Source: Siminovitchia terrae (GTDB taxonomy: Bacteria; Bacillota; Bacilli; Bacillales; Bacillaceae_C). From it: a stretch of DNA of 46,338 bases. The position numbers were made by a program, and so were the translations under genes. The notes under the pieces are model-generated. The model saw only the letters and a list, made by a program, of their open reading frames with translations. It was not told the origin of the DNA and did not search any database. Positions 33,425-41,403 of this stretch are shown here, one piece after another. Numbering within the stretch: position 1 is the stretch's first letter; each line of letters starts with the position of its first letter. Where the stretch lies: the NCBI RefSeq assembly GCF_003605405.2, contig NZ_QYTW02000014.1, forward strand, positions 46,432-92,769. The letters run 5' to 3'.

Positions 33425-33974
33425 ATGGACGCAAATTCCATGGTTCTACAGTGCCGATGATATGAAGTGGCGCATCTTTTTGGATGCAGTCGATGATACC
33501 ATGTGATATTTCTTTATGGTTCAGCCACCGAGAATGGTCATTTTCAATGACAAATCCTAGCTGAATTTGCCGATAACGGCATCCGGACGGTATGTCCACA
33601 TCTCGGACAGTCTTTTTCAAGTCTATACTGCTGCCCAATACATGAAAGAGCCTCCACTTGTTTTTGCTGTTTTTTGATATGACCTCTGCAATGATGGGCA
33701 AAGCATTTTTTCCTATGGAATGGATCCAGGCTACAACTAATTTGATCTCCCCATTTTCGTGAATAATCCTCTTTATCTCGCTGCGAAGATCTGTTACGTT
33801 ACAGTAATCTACGAGTACAGGTGTAATGGCAGAAGGCTTTTCTGATTGGTCAATCAATCTTTTCATCCGACCCCAGTTTCTTGCTATAACAGATACCCGG
33901 TAATTCTGCTGGACAAGCCAGTGTGTAGCACCTGATAGCATTCCCGTTCCACCAATGACAAGAGCATGCTCCAA
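33423..33974 (-). CDS. Rossmann-fold NAD(P)-binding short-chain dehydrogenase-like protein
   Basis: 183 residues beginning EHALVIGGTGMLSGATHWL, a GGTGM nucleotide-binding loop. Alternating strands and helices follow as in atypical short-chain dehydrogenases. No clear YxxxK catalytic pair is visible, so activity is uncertain. The TTG at 33974 is chosen because GAGGAGG is 9 nt upstream; the longer frame to 34058 would put a hydrophobic tail of non-coding sequence ahead of the Rossmann fold. A LexA-box-like site lies just upstream, between it and the toxin gene. Confidence 0.82.
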   Translation of the reverse strand: MEHALVIGGTGMLSGATHWLVQQNYRVSVIARNWGRMKRLIDQSEKPSAITPVLVDYCNVTDLRSEIKRIIHENGEIKLVVAWIHSIGKNALPIIAEVISKNSKNKWRLFHVLGSSIDLKKTVRDVDIPSGCRYRQIQLGFVIENDHSRWLNHKEISHGIIDCIQKDAPLHIIGTVEPWNLRP

Positions 33975-34010
33975 CTCAATTCGCCTCCTCGTTCTAAAGT
34001 AACAAAAAAT

Positions 34011-34024
34011 AAAACATATGTTCG
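34011..34024. promoter_or_regulatory. LexA-box-like site
   Basis: AAAACATATGTTCG matches the Bacillus SOS consensus CGAAC-n4-GTTCG at all right-half positions and three of five left-half positions. It overlaps the -35 region of the toxin promoter and sits 37 nt from the divergent dehydrogenase start. SOS control is an inference from this single site. Confidence 0.45.
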
Positions 34025-34042
34025 TATTTATGAAAAAAATGG

Positions 34043-34048
34043 TATAAT
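34043..34048 (+). promoter_or_regulatory. -10 box of the toxin promoter
   Basis: TATAAT, with TTCGTA 16 bp upstream as a weak -35. Transcription would start near 34055 and give a leader of about 63 nt. Confidence 0.65.
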
Positions 34049-34117
34049 ATAAGAACAATAGAACAGGTTTCTCAAGGGCGGTCCGTGCACACTTCTCGCA
34101 AGGAGGGAGGTGGTGCC

Positions 34118-34198
34118 ATGACAGTATACGAATCTATCTCGTCCATGATTGGTTTTGCTGTTTTGATTGTGGCCATTCTGTCATTTAAAAAAGACTAA
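34118..34198 (+). CDS. Putative holin-like type I toxin, 26 aa
   Basis: 26-residue peptide beginning MTVYESISSM and ending LSFKKD with one hydrophobic helix (about 9-23). This is the signature of the holin-like toxin family (Hol_Tox, related to TxpA/BsrG-type peptides of Bacillus), which damages the membrane when over-produced. The AAGGAGGGAGGTGG ribosome binding site is exceptionally strong. CCCCTCC in the 3' untranslated region (34217-34223) could pair with GGAGGG of that site and hide it. A convergent antisense RNA gene covers the 3' end. It is too short for most gene finders. Confidence 0.83.
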   Translation: MTVYESISSMIGFAVLIVAILSFKKD

Positions 34199-34331
34199 AA
34201 GCCGCCTTTGAGATGACCCCTCCAGACGGCTTTAGTACACATTTGTGCTGATCCCCGGCGGGACCTGCTATTGTCGGATCGTTTCGGTGTTCCCAGCGCC
34301 GGAACGATCATTCTGACTATATGGTGTTTCT
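34187..34331 (-). ncRNA. Predicted antisense RNA antitoxin
   Basis: Predicted from a strong minus-strand promoter and a terminator. The transcript would start near 34331, contain a GATCGTT..AACGATC hairpin (34276-34307), and end after the AAAGCCG/CGGCTTT stem followed by TTTTAGTCTTTTTT on the minus strand. It overlaps the toxin stop codon and 3' untranslated region, the arrangement of RatA/TxpA and SR4/BsrG. Size about 145 nt. Expression has not been observed. Confidence 0.65.
34197..34234. terminator. Shared terminator of toxin mRNA and antisense RNA
   Basis: AAAGCCG (34198-34204) pairs with CGGCTTT (34227-34233). The T tract is good on the minus strand and poor on the plus strand, so toxin mRNA may extend further and overlap the antisense RNA more. 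Confidence 0.65.
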
Positions 34332-34337
34332 CTCCTC

Positions 34338-34366
34338 ATTATACCCCAATACTTCTTATGTGAAAA
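34338..34366 (-). promoter_or_regulatory. Promoter of the antisense RNA
   Basis: On the minus strand TTTTCA (34366-34361) and TATAAT (34343-34338) are separated by 17 bp. The -10 is a consensus box. No open reading frame follows on that strand, which supports an RNA product. Confidence 0.72.
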
Positions 34367-34432
34367 TACCTCAAAGGGGCGGAACCCGATTTTATCACTT
34401 CTATTTTTGTGGAATTTGTTTATAATAAAAAG

Positions 34433-34446
34433 TGAGTAATCACTCA
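34433..34446 (+). promoter_or_regulatory. Probable TetR operator of the ABC exporter operon
   Basis: TGAGT-AATC-ACTCA is an interrupted palindrome directly downstream of TATAAT at 34421-34426 and 21 nt before the operon start, a position suited to repression by the TetR protein encoded third in the operon. Confidence 0.6.
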
Positions 34447-34467
34447 TGGTGAAAAGGGGTGAAATAA

Positions 34468-35193
34468 TTGAACAATGCTTGTGTTTCCATTCGCAGTGTC
34501 TCCAAAACATTTGGAACAGTGGAGGTTTTGAAAGATATTGATCTTGAAATTCAACAAGGAGAAATTTTTGGCCTGCTTGGACCTTCAGGGGCAGGGAAAA
34601 CAACTTTGGTCAAGGAGCTTGCAGGGCTTGAAGTGCCAACCTCGGGTGAAATCGATGTTTTTCAGGAGAAAATGCCCTCCTTGCCCCTGATTGAAAAGCT
34701 GGGATATATGGCTCAGTCGGATGCGCTTTATATGGAACTGACCGCCCGTGAAAATCTTGAATTTTTTGCTGCTTTGTATGGCCTGAGGAAAAGAGAACGC
34801 AAACAAAGGCTCGTGGAAGTGATGGAACTTGTCCAACTGACTGATCATCTTGAAAAGCAGGTGTCCAATTATTCCGGCGGTATGAAAAGGCGACTTTCCT
34901 TGGCCATCGCTCTTTTGCATAAGCCCGAGCTATTAATTTTAGATGAGCCGACTGTTGGTATTGACCCTGTACTCCGAAGAAGTGTTTGGGAAGCCTTCCA
35001 TCAATTGAAAGAGGAAGGGAAGACGCTGATTGTCACAACCCATGTCATGGATGAAGCAGAAAAATGCGACCGCTTGGGGCTGATGCGTGAGGGCCGGCTC
35101 ATTGCTGTTGGCACGCCGGGGGAACTGAAGCAAGAAACGGACTCAAATTCAATAGAAGAAGCTTTTCTGGTATATGGAGGTGTATCCTCATGA
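34468..35193 (+). CDS. ABC-2-type transporter ATPase
   Basis: 241 residues. Walker A is GPSGAGKTT, the signature YSGGMKRRLSLAIAL, Walker B LLILDEPTVGIDP and the H-loop VTTHVMDEAEKC. The pattern is that of drug/lipid exporters (CcmA/NatA/LnrL group). The start is TTG, behind AAAAGGGGTGA. The stop overlaps the permease ATG. The operon is ATPase, permease, TetR, a common self-regulated multidrug or bacteriocin export layout. Confidence 0.92.
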   Translation: MNNACVSIRSVSKTFGTVEVLKDIDLEIQQGEIFGLLGPSGAGKTTLVKELAGLEVPTSGEIDVFQEKMPSLPLIEKLGYMAQSDALYMELTARENLEFFAALYGLRKRERKQRLVEVMELVQLTDHLEKQVSNYSGGMKRRLSLAIALLHKPELLILDEPTVGIDPVLRRSVWEAFHQLKEEGKTLIVTTHVMDEAEKCDRLGLMREGRLIAVGTPGELKQETDSNSIEEAFLVYGGVSS

Positions 35194-36218
35194 GAGTCAT
35201 GGCTTTGGTAAAAAGGATTTTACAGCAGATCGGAAGAGATAAGAGAACCCTCGGCCTTTTAGTTTTTGCCCCTATTCTTGTTCTAACGATGCTCCATCTC
35301 GTTTTTAACGGAGATGACTACACGCCCAAAATTGGACTGGTGAATGCGCCTGAACAAATCAAAGATAAAATGGACCTTAAAGGTGCGAAGGTCACTGACT
35401 TAAAAGGGGAGGATCAGGCTAAAAAGCTTCTTTCTTCCCGTGAATTGGACGGTTATCTTGTTTTCGACCGGATGCCGCCGTCCGTATATCTTGAAGGCAG
35501 TGACCCGCTTGTCAACGGCTCCGCGATGAAGTGGATGCAAAAAGCGTTTAAGCCCTTGCAGGGCCCAAGTGAAATGGCAGACATAGAGATCCACTATTTG
35601 CACGGTTCGGCTGACATGAGCCAATTCGATTATTTCGGGCCTGTCCTACTTGGTTTTTTCGTTTTCTTCTTTGTGTTTATCATTGCAGGAGTTTCTTTTA
35701 TAAGAGAGAGGACGTCAGGGACATTGGAGCGCCTATTATCGACTCCGCTCCGCAAATGGGAGATTGTCATTGGGTATGTAGTTGGGTTTGGCGTTTTTAC
35801 ACTATTTCAAGCGACAATCATAGCCGCCTACAGCATTTATGTCCTGGGCATGTTAATCGAAGGATCTTTCTGGTATGTGCTATTAATCATTGTGCTTCTT
35901 TCATTGACGGCCTTGACTCTCGGAATTTTATTATCCTCATTTGCAAATAACGAGCTGCAGATGATTCAGTTTATTCCGATTGTCGTCGTACCGCAAATTT
36001 TTTTCTCAGGGCTGTTCAATCTTGAAACTATTTCAGACTGGTTGAGCTGGGTAGGTCCGCTTACGCCTCTTTATTATGCAGCAGATGCATTAAGGGATGT
36101 TATGGTCAGGGGCTATGGAGTGAAAGAAATTGCTCTGGATCTGGTGGCTATGCTGGGGTTTGCGGTTCTATTCATGGTACTGAATATCGGAGCTCTTAGA
36201 AAATATAGGAAAATATAA
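35190..36218 (+). CDS. ABC-2-type transporter permease
   Basis: 342 residues. One N-terminal helix (about 20-38), an external domain of about 120 residues, then five helices in the C-terminal half. The ABC2 membrane signature IRERTSGTLERLLSTPLRKWEIVIGY is present. The ATG at 35190 overlaps the ATPase stop (ATGA); a second ATG at 35199 is possible. It probably dimerises to form the exporter. Confidence 0.92.
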   Translation: MRVMALVKRILQQIGRDKRTLGLLVFAPILVLTMLHLVFNGDDYTPKIGLVNAPEQIKDKMDLKGAKVTDLKGEDQAKKLLSSRELDGYLVFDRMPPSVYLEGSDPLVNGSAMKWMQKAFKPLQGPSEMADIEIHYLHGSADMSQFDYFGPVLLGFFVFFFVFIIAGVSFIRERTSGTLERLLSTPLRKWEIVIGYVVGFGVFTLFQATIIAAYSIYVLGMLIEGSFWYVLLIIVLLSLTALTLGILLSSFANNELQMIQFIPIVVVPQIFFSGLFNLETISDWLSWVGPLTPLYYAADALRDVMVRGYGVKEIALDLVAMLGFAVLFMVLNIGALRKYRKI

Positions 36219-36231
36219 CAAGGAGTCTATT

Positions 36232-36882
36232 ATGTTGGAACAAAATCAGATTTGGGATCAATTGTCTTTGGATGAGGAAGAGTTCACGCCGAAGCAGAAG
36301 AAAATCATAGCGGCAGCAGTCGAAATCTTTGCTGAAAAAGGCTATGCTGCTACATCGACAAGTGAAATCGCAAAAAAAGCCGGCGTCGCGGAAGGAACGA
36401 TTTTCCGCCATTATAAAACAAAAAAGGAATTGCTTTTATCCATTGTTGCACCGATGATGGCCAAAATGATTGCCCCTTTTGTTATAAAGGATATCAATCG
36501 GGTGCTGGATAAGGATTATGATACTTTGGAGGATTTCCTCAGAGCAATGATCAAAAACAGGGAAGCTTTTATGGAGAAAAACATGCTTCTTTTCAGAATT
36601 CTTGTGCAGGAGCTACCTTTTCAAAAGGAACTGCAGGAGCAATTCAAGGAGCATATCGCGGCTAAAATATATACTCGTATGGAGAAGGCCGTCATGCATT
36701 ACCAAGAAAAAGGTGAAATCATGGTTATGCCGTCAAAAACCGTCATCCGCTTGTTTCTTTCGACGATTTTCGGCCATTTAATGGCCCGTTTTTTTATATT
36801 GTCTTCTGAAGAGTGGGAAGATGAAGAGGAAATGGAAAGAACCATTCAATTTTTGATGAAAGGATTAAGCCCGGACGAATAA
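36232..36882 (+). CDS. TetR-family transcriptional regulator
   Basis: 216 residues. The N-terminal TetR DNA-binding domain (about 20-68) contains IIAAAVEIFAEKGYAATSTSEIAKKAGVAEGTIFRHYKTKKELL without the last letters of family variation, and an all-helical ligand-binding domain follows. GGAG precedes the ATG, 13 nt after the permease. It most likely represses its own ABC operon through the dyad at 34433. The ligand is probably the exported compound. Confidence 0.93.
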   Translation: MLEQNQIWDQLSLDEEEFTPKQKKIIAAAVEIFAEKGYAATSTSEIAKKAGVAEGTIFRHYKTKKELLLSIVAPMMAKMIAPFVIKDINRVLDKDYDTLEDFLRAMIKNREAFMEKNMLLFRILVQELPFQKELQEQFKEHIAAKIYTRMEKAVMHYQEKGEIMVMPSKTVIRLFLSTIFGHLMARFFILSSEEWEDEEEMERTIQFLMKGLSPDE

Positions 36883-36904
36883 GAGCCTGCGAATGCAGGC
36901 TCTT
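36881..36904. terminator. Bidirectional terminator
   Basis: AAGAGCCTGC-GAAT-GCAGGCTCTT starts within the TetR stop codon. It is nearly the same stem as the terminator of the intact AIM24 gene at 41798, consistent with having been duplicated with the AIM24 remnant. Confidence 0.85.
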
Positions 36905-36906
36905 CA

Positions 36907-37063
36907 TTATCTGTTACTAAATATGTTAAAAAGGCCGCCGATTCCGTCTTCATCTTTTGATTCTCCTCCTTGGGAAGAACCGTCTCCAAAAACTGTCTCA
37001 CCCGGATCCAACTCCACTTATGTCATCGCCAATAAATTGATAAACAATCTCATGATTATTCAC
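36907..37063 (-). pseudogene. Internally deleted copy of the AIM24-family gene
   Basis: On the minus strand the remnant starts GTG with NNHEIVYQFIGDD, continues out of frame through LDPGETV and FGDGSSQ, and ends [14 protein letters not shown] before a stop at 36907. The same blocks are present in the intact gene at 41820-42608 ([42 protein letters not shown]). About 80% of the gene is lost in two internal deletions. Homology also extends upstream into the leader (TTGGATTCAA near 37107, as at 42649). It is non-functional. Confidence 0.88.
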
Positions 37064-37208
37064 TTTTTTCCACCATCCTTTTAAGGGAATTACTGTCAAT
37101 TGAACCTTTGGATTCAAAAAAAATTTTAAAGCCATAGCATTTGATTTTTCTTGCACCTATTGCGACAATTAACGCTATTATAATGTCGAATAAAAGAGAG
37201 GTAAGCCT

Positions 37209-38159
37209 ATGATAAAATTCGATAAAGTTACGAAGCTTTATGATGATCGGACAAAGGCTGTTGACCAACTTGATCTACATATACAAGAAAATGAGTTTTT
37301 TGTATTAATCGGACCCAGCGGCTGCGGAAAAACGACTACCTTGAAAATGATCAACCGTTTGATTGATGCGTCAGACGGCAGTATTTTCATAGGAGATAAA
37401 AAAATCACCGATTACAATATCCATGAACTGCGCTGGAATATCGGCTATGTTCTCCAGCAGATTGCGCTTTTCCCGCATATGACGATTGCAGAAAACATTG
37501 CCGTTGTACCGGAACTGAAAAAGTGGAGCCGAAAACAAATTCTAGGCAGGGTTGATGAACTGCTTGAAATGGTCGGATTGGATCCTGCCGTTTATCGGGA
37601 CCGGAAACCGACGGAGCTTTCTGGAGGCCAACAGCAACGTATCGGGGTCGCCAGGGCATTGGCTGCTGATCCGAGTATTATTTTAATGGATGAGCCTTTT
37701 AGTGCGCTTGACCCGATCAGTCGGGAAAAATTGCAGAATGATATGCTGCATTTGAAACGGACAATCAATAAAACGATTGTTTTTGTGACTCATGATATCC
37801 GGGAAGCCCTTAAACTCGGTGACAGGATCTGCATCATGAAAGAAGGAAAGGTGGTGCAGGTCGGAACCCCAGATGATATTTTAAATAAACCGGCCAATCC
37901 TTTTGTCCGTGACTTTGTTGGGGTGCATAAACAGGATGAAAGAATTGACCTTGAATCACTTGTCCTTCCTTTGGACGCATCAGTCGTTTTAAATCGTCTT
38001 CCAGCGAAAGCTTCATTGGCCGAAGTGCTTGAAAATTTGTCACAGCATGACAAAGTCCTAATTGAAAAGGATGGAAAGTCGATTGGTTTGATAGACAGGC
38101 AAAGGGTCATTGAATATATGGCAAGCCAATTGGATGAAAGAGGCTGTAAACATGAGTAG
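37209..38159 (+). CDS. ABC transporter ATPase, OpuCA/EgtV type
   Basis: 316 residues. Walker A is GPSGCGKTT, the Q-loop VLQQIALFPHMT, the signature LSGGQQQRIGVARAL, Walker B IILMDEPFSALDP and the H-loop FVTHDIREA. The C-terminal extension (about 240-316) resembles a reduced CBS module (VLIEKDGKSIGLIDRQRVIEYM). It belongs to the betaine/carnitine/choline (OpuC, BilE) and ergothioneine (EgtV) group. GAGAGG precedes the ATG, with TATAAT at 37181. It overlaps the fused permease-binding protein gene by 8 nt. Confidence 0.9.
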   Translation: MIKFDKVTKLYDDRTKAVDQLDLHIQENEFFVLIGPSGCGKTTTLKMINRLIDASDGSIFIGDKKITDYNIHELRWNIGYVLQQIALFPHMTIAENIAVVPELKKWSRKQILGRVDELLEMVGLDPAVYRDRKPTELSGGQQQRIGVARALAADPSIILMDEPFSALDPISREKLQNDMLHLKRTINKTIVFVTHDIREALKLGDRICIMKEGKVVQVGTPDDILNKPANPFVRDFVGVHKQDERIDLESLVLPLDASVVLNRLPAKASLAEVLENLSQHDKVLIEKDGKSIGLIDRQRVIEYMASQLDERGCKHE

Positions 38160-39666
38160 CTTTATGAAGATTTTTCAAGATAGAAGAGAAGAATTGGTCA
38201 CGGCATTGCTGGAGCATATTGAGCTGTCGTTCATTGCATTGTTCTTTGCAGTTTTGATAGCTATTCCGCTTGGCATTTTTTTAACAAGGAGGAAAAGGGT
38301 GGCTGAAAGCATCATTGGCATCACCGCTGTGTTGCAGACCATCCCGTCGCTGGCGTTGCTTGGGCTGTTGATTCCGTTGCTCGGAATTGGAAAAGTTCCA
38401 GCAATAATCGCTCTTGTGGTGTATGCACTGCTCCCTATTTTGCGGAACACTTATACAGGCATCAAAGAAGTCGACCCTTCTTTGACGGAGGCAGCCAGGG
38501 CAATGGGGATGAACGGACGGCAGCAGTTGATGAAAGTCGAGCTTCCGCTTGCAATGCCTGTCATCATGGCAGGAATCCGGACGGGAATGGTGCTCATTGT
38601 CGGAACCGCTACACTCGCTGCATTGATTGGGGCCGGCGGTCTGGGTGATATCATCTTGCTTGGAATTGACCGAAATAACTCTGCCCTCATTGTGCTTGGT
38701 GCAGTCCCAGCAGCCCTCTTAGCCATCTTATTCGACCTGCTTCTTCGCAGGTTTGAGCATCTCTCTTTTAAAAAATCAGCCGGTGTGATCGGCGTAATCG
38801 CCGTTGCTGCATTGTTGATTATCATCATCCCTTTTGCAGCCGGCGGCAAGAAAAAAGAGCTGGTCATTGCAGGGAAGCTCGGTTCTGAACCTGAAATTTT
38901 AATTAATATGTACAAAGTCCTGATTGAGGAAAATACCGATCTGAGGGTTGAGTTGAAGCCAGGACTTGGAAAAACTTCTTTTTTATTCAACGCGTTAAGA
39001 AGTGAAAGCATTGATATTTACCCTGAATTTACAGGAACGGTCATCTCTGAATTTTTAAAAGAGAAAGCGGTCAGCACAGACAGAAAAGAAGTTTATGAAC
39101 AGGCCAGAGCTGGCTTGCTGGAGAAGTTTGACCTCATGCTGCTTGAGCCGATGAAATTTAATAACACGTATGCGCTGGCAGTCCCTGAGCAGTTCGCGGA
39201 TACTTACGAAATTGGCACAATCTCGGATTTGTCTACTCTGACCGATAAAATCAAAGCCGGATTCACATTGGAATTTTCCGACCGGGAGGATGGGTATGTC
39301 GGAGTTCAAAAGCTGTACGGGCTGACATTTCCTTCGATGAAAACGATGGAGCCGAAGCTGCGATACGCTGCGGTTGAATCCAGGGATATCAATTTGATCG
39401 ACGCTTATTCAACAGATAGCGAGATCGAGCATTACAAGCTTGTCGTATTGGAAGATGATAAGAATCTTTTTCCTCCGTATCAGGGTGCTCCGCTTATGAG
39501 GAAAGAGATTGCTGAACAATTTCCGGAGGTGGTGGACGCCTTGAACCAACTGGCTGGAAAAATTACGGATGATGAGATGCGTGAAATGAACTATAAAGTG
39601 AATGTTGATGGAGTGTCGCCGGAAAAGGTTGCGAAAGAATTTTTGGAGAAAGAGAACTTTTACTGA
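38152..39666 (+). CDS. ABC transporter permease fused to substrate-binding domain (OpuCB-OpuCC / BilEB / EgtU type)
   Basis: 504 residues. The N-terminal permease domain (about 1-215, five to six helices) has the coupling motif EAARAMGMNGRQQLMKVELPLAMPVI. A further helix at about 222-240 precedes a C-terminal OpuAC-type binding domain (about 245-504; LVIAGKLGSEPEILINMYK, IDIYPEFTGTV, YSTDSEIEHYKLVVLEDDK). This one-gene fusion is known from Listeria BilEB and streptococcal EgtU. The ligand could be a betaine-type osmolyte or ergothioneine, which the sequence alone does not settle. The ATG at 38152 overlaps the ATPase gene. Confidence 0.9.
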   Translation: MSSFMKIFQDRREELVTALLEHIELSFIALFFAVLIAIPLGIFLTRRKRVAESIIGITAVLQTIPSLALLGLLIPLLGIGKVPAIIALVVYALLPILRNTYTGIKEVDPSLTEAARAMGMNGRQQLMKVELPLAMPVIMAGIRTGMVLIVGTATLAALIGAGGLGDIILLGIDRNNSALIVLGAVPAALLAILFDLLLRRFEHLSFKKSAGVIGVIAVAALLIIIIPFAAGGKKKELVIAGKLGSEPEILINMYKVLIEENTDLRVELKPGLGKTSFLFNALRSESIDIYPEFTGTVISEFLKEKAVSTDRKEVYEQARAGLLEKFDLMLLEPMKFNNTYALAVPEQFADTYEIGTISDLSTLTDKIKAGFTLEFSDREDGYVGVQKLYGLTFPSMKTMEPKLRYAAVESRDINLIDAYSTDSEIEHYKLVVLEDDKNLFPPYQGAPLMRKEIAEQFPEVVDALNQLAGKITDDEMREMNYKVNVDGVSPEKVAKEFLEKENFY

Positions 39667-39901
39667 AAAGGGAGCAGGGGAAGATGTGTGTTGGCAGGCC
39701 CGATGGGGGATAATAATCTGTACAATTATATGAATAATTGAATGTCTTCAAAGAAAAATGTATCCTAATATTGAATTTGTTAGAAAGCGAGTGATTTATA
39801 TTATGATAGTCAGCTCTTTATATTTTATAGCTAAAAAGAACCAGGAGCGGGAGAAATAACATTTGAATAAATTCTTCCGCATATAAAATGGAGGAATTGA
39901 A

Positions 39902-40660
39902 TTGTTTAGTTATTATGGTGAACTAAGTACGGAACTTTATAATTTTACAAAGCCTATTGGACATTCAGTAGGTGGTGATATTGAGTATTATCTTGAAAGA
40001 TTAAAAGACACGAACGGAAAGATACTTGAAGCTGCAGTGGGATCTGGGCGTGTTCTTATACCATTATTCGAGAAGGGATATACCGTTGACGGCATTGACT
40101 ATTCACCTGCAATGTTAGATTCTTGTCGAAAACGTTGTAAAGAAAGAGGATTGACCCCGAATTTATATGAAGGTGATTTGCGTCACTTTAAATTGCCTTC
40201 AAAATATGAAGTGATTATAATACCGACTGGCTCCTTTTGTTTAATTGAGAAGTTAGAGGATGCCAAGGCGGCTCTGGAGTGTTTTTATAATCATTTATTA
40301 CCTGGAGGACGTGTGATCATTGATCTTCTAATACCCAGTGATTGGCATACAGGAGAAACTTCCACTTCAACTTTTCCTTTTTCTAATGAAGAAGGTATTT
40401 TGTTAGAAAGTAAATCAATAGAAATGAACTGGGTAGATCAATATACCTTGACCTATCTAAAATATGAGAAATGGAGAAAAGGTAAGTTAGTGGACACTGA
40501 ACTACAAAGGTTTGCCATGCGTTGGTATGGAGTTGAGGAATTCAAACTTATATTGAAAAGTATAGGTTTCCTTGAAATAACTTGTTCTGCTGGTTATTCT
40601 TATAAAAAAGATCCAACGAAAGAAACTCAATTGATTACATTTGAAGCTGTTCGAAAATAA
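39902..40660 (+). CDS. Class I SAM-dependent methyltransferase
   Basis: 252 residues. The SAM-binding motif I is ILEAAVGSGRVLIPL (a Glu-Ala-Ala-Val-Gly-Ser-Gly variant of ExGxGxG). The acidic ribose-binding residue is in VDGIDYSPAML, motif II is around YEGDLRHFKLP, and LLPGGRVIIDL marks the later strand. The substrate is unknown. The start is TTG with GGAGG 7 nt upstream. It is a single gene; the 235-nt gap before it holds no clear terminator for the transporter operon. Confidence 0.88.
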   Translation: MFSYYGELSTELYNFTKPIGHSVGGDIEYYLERLKDTNGKILEAAVGSGRVLIPLFEKGYTVDGIDYSPAMLDSCRKRCKERGLTPNLYEGDLRHFKLPSKYEVIIIPTGSFCLIEKLEDAKAALECFYNHLLPGGRVIIDLLIPSDWHTGETSTSTFPFSNEEGILLESKSIEMNWVDQYTLTYLKYEKWRKGKLVDTELQRFAMRWYGVEEFKLILKSIGFLEITCSAGYSYKKDPTKETQLITFEAVRK

Positions 40661-40735
40661 TGTTAAATTCCAGGTGCTGGAAATATAAAGGGCAATGCGT
40701 TGAATATATTCAGGCAACGATGATTGTTAAAGAGG

Positions 40736-40765
40736 GCGACCTATCCTTTGGATGGGTCGCTTTTT
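40736..40765 (+). terminator. Terminator after the methyltransferase
   Basis: GCGACCTATCC-TTT-GGATGGGTCGC followed by TTTTT. The 11-bp stem includes one T-G pair. Confidence 0.92.
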
Positions 40766-41037
40766 GATTATATAGCGTACAATATCAGCTACCTGAGTTG
40801 TAAATAAATTTTTCACTAAATGCTGTGTCCATATCTGAGAAGTCGCGTCCCGAGCCTGTTGGCACCGTAGCATGTAACGCTTTACACCAGCCAAGCCTTG
40901 CTTTTTCTCAAATAAAATATTTATATAACTGGCTTCTTAAAAGCTTTTAATAGATTTAAAAAGAAAATGTATATTTAAGTACAGTATGATTAAAACGGAA
41001 TCAATTTAATAGTTTAGTTAGAAAGGAAGGACATACC
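40766..41037. other. Intergenic region upstream of the XRE gene
   Basis: 272 nt with no gene. No recognisable repeat. The XRE promoter is expected near TACAGTATGATT at 40980-40991 but no consensus pair is clear. Confidence 0.4.
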
Positions 41038-41403
41038 GTGCTAACGTCTTTTGGAAAGTTTTGTAGAAAGCTAAGAGTAGATAATGATGAGCTATTAAAA
41101 GACATGGCTGATAAAATAGGGGTCGCCTCTTCTTATTTATCAGCTGTTGAAAACGGCAAAAGAAACGTTCCTCAAGAATGGATTGGTAAGATTGCTACAT
41201 CCTACTCATTAAGTGCTTCGGGGCTAGCTGAATTAAATCAAGCTGTTCAAGAATCACAAAATACACTGAAAGTTGATTTTGAAGGATTCAGTGGAGAAGA
41301 TAAAATCGTCTTTATGACTATGATCAGAGAATTTAAAGGTTTGGATGAGAAGGACAGAGCAAAAATCAAAGAAATTCTCCTGAAGAATGAGGAAAGCATG
41401 TAA
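41038..41403 (+). CDS. XRE-family helix-turn-helix regulator
   Basis: 121 residues. An N-terminal HTH of the Cro/CI type occupies about 6-60 (FGKFCRKLRVDNDELLKDMADKI, then SSYLSAVENGKRNVPQEW), and a C-terminal helical segment may mediate dimerisation. The start is GTG with AAGGAAGG 8-9 nt upstream. The target is unknown. No phage genes are nearby, so it is a stand-alone chromosomal regulator or a leftover of a mobile element. Confidence 0.85.
   Translation: MLTSFGKFCRKLRVDNDELLKDMADKIGVASSYLSAVENGKRNVPQEWIGKIATSYSLSASGLAELNQAVQESQNTLKVDFEGFSGEDKIVFMTMIREFKGLDEKDRAKIKEILLKNEESM

Noticed and set aside
37350-37363. ATCAACCGTTTGAT inside the OpuCA/EgtV-type gene, identical to palindrome site 3
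   Set aside because: It encodes the conserved Asn-Arg-Leu-Ile-Asp stretch just after Walker A, so coding constraint explains it. It is isolated from the 24.5-26.2 kb cluster.
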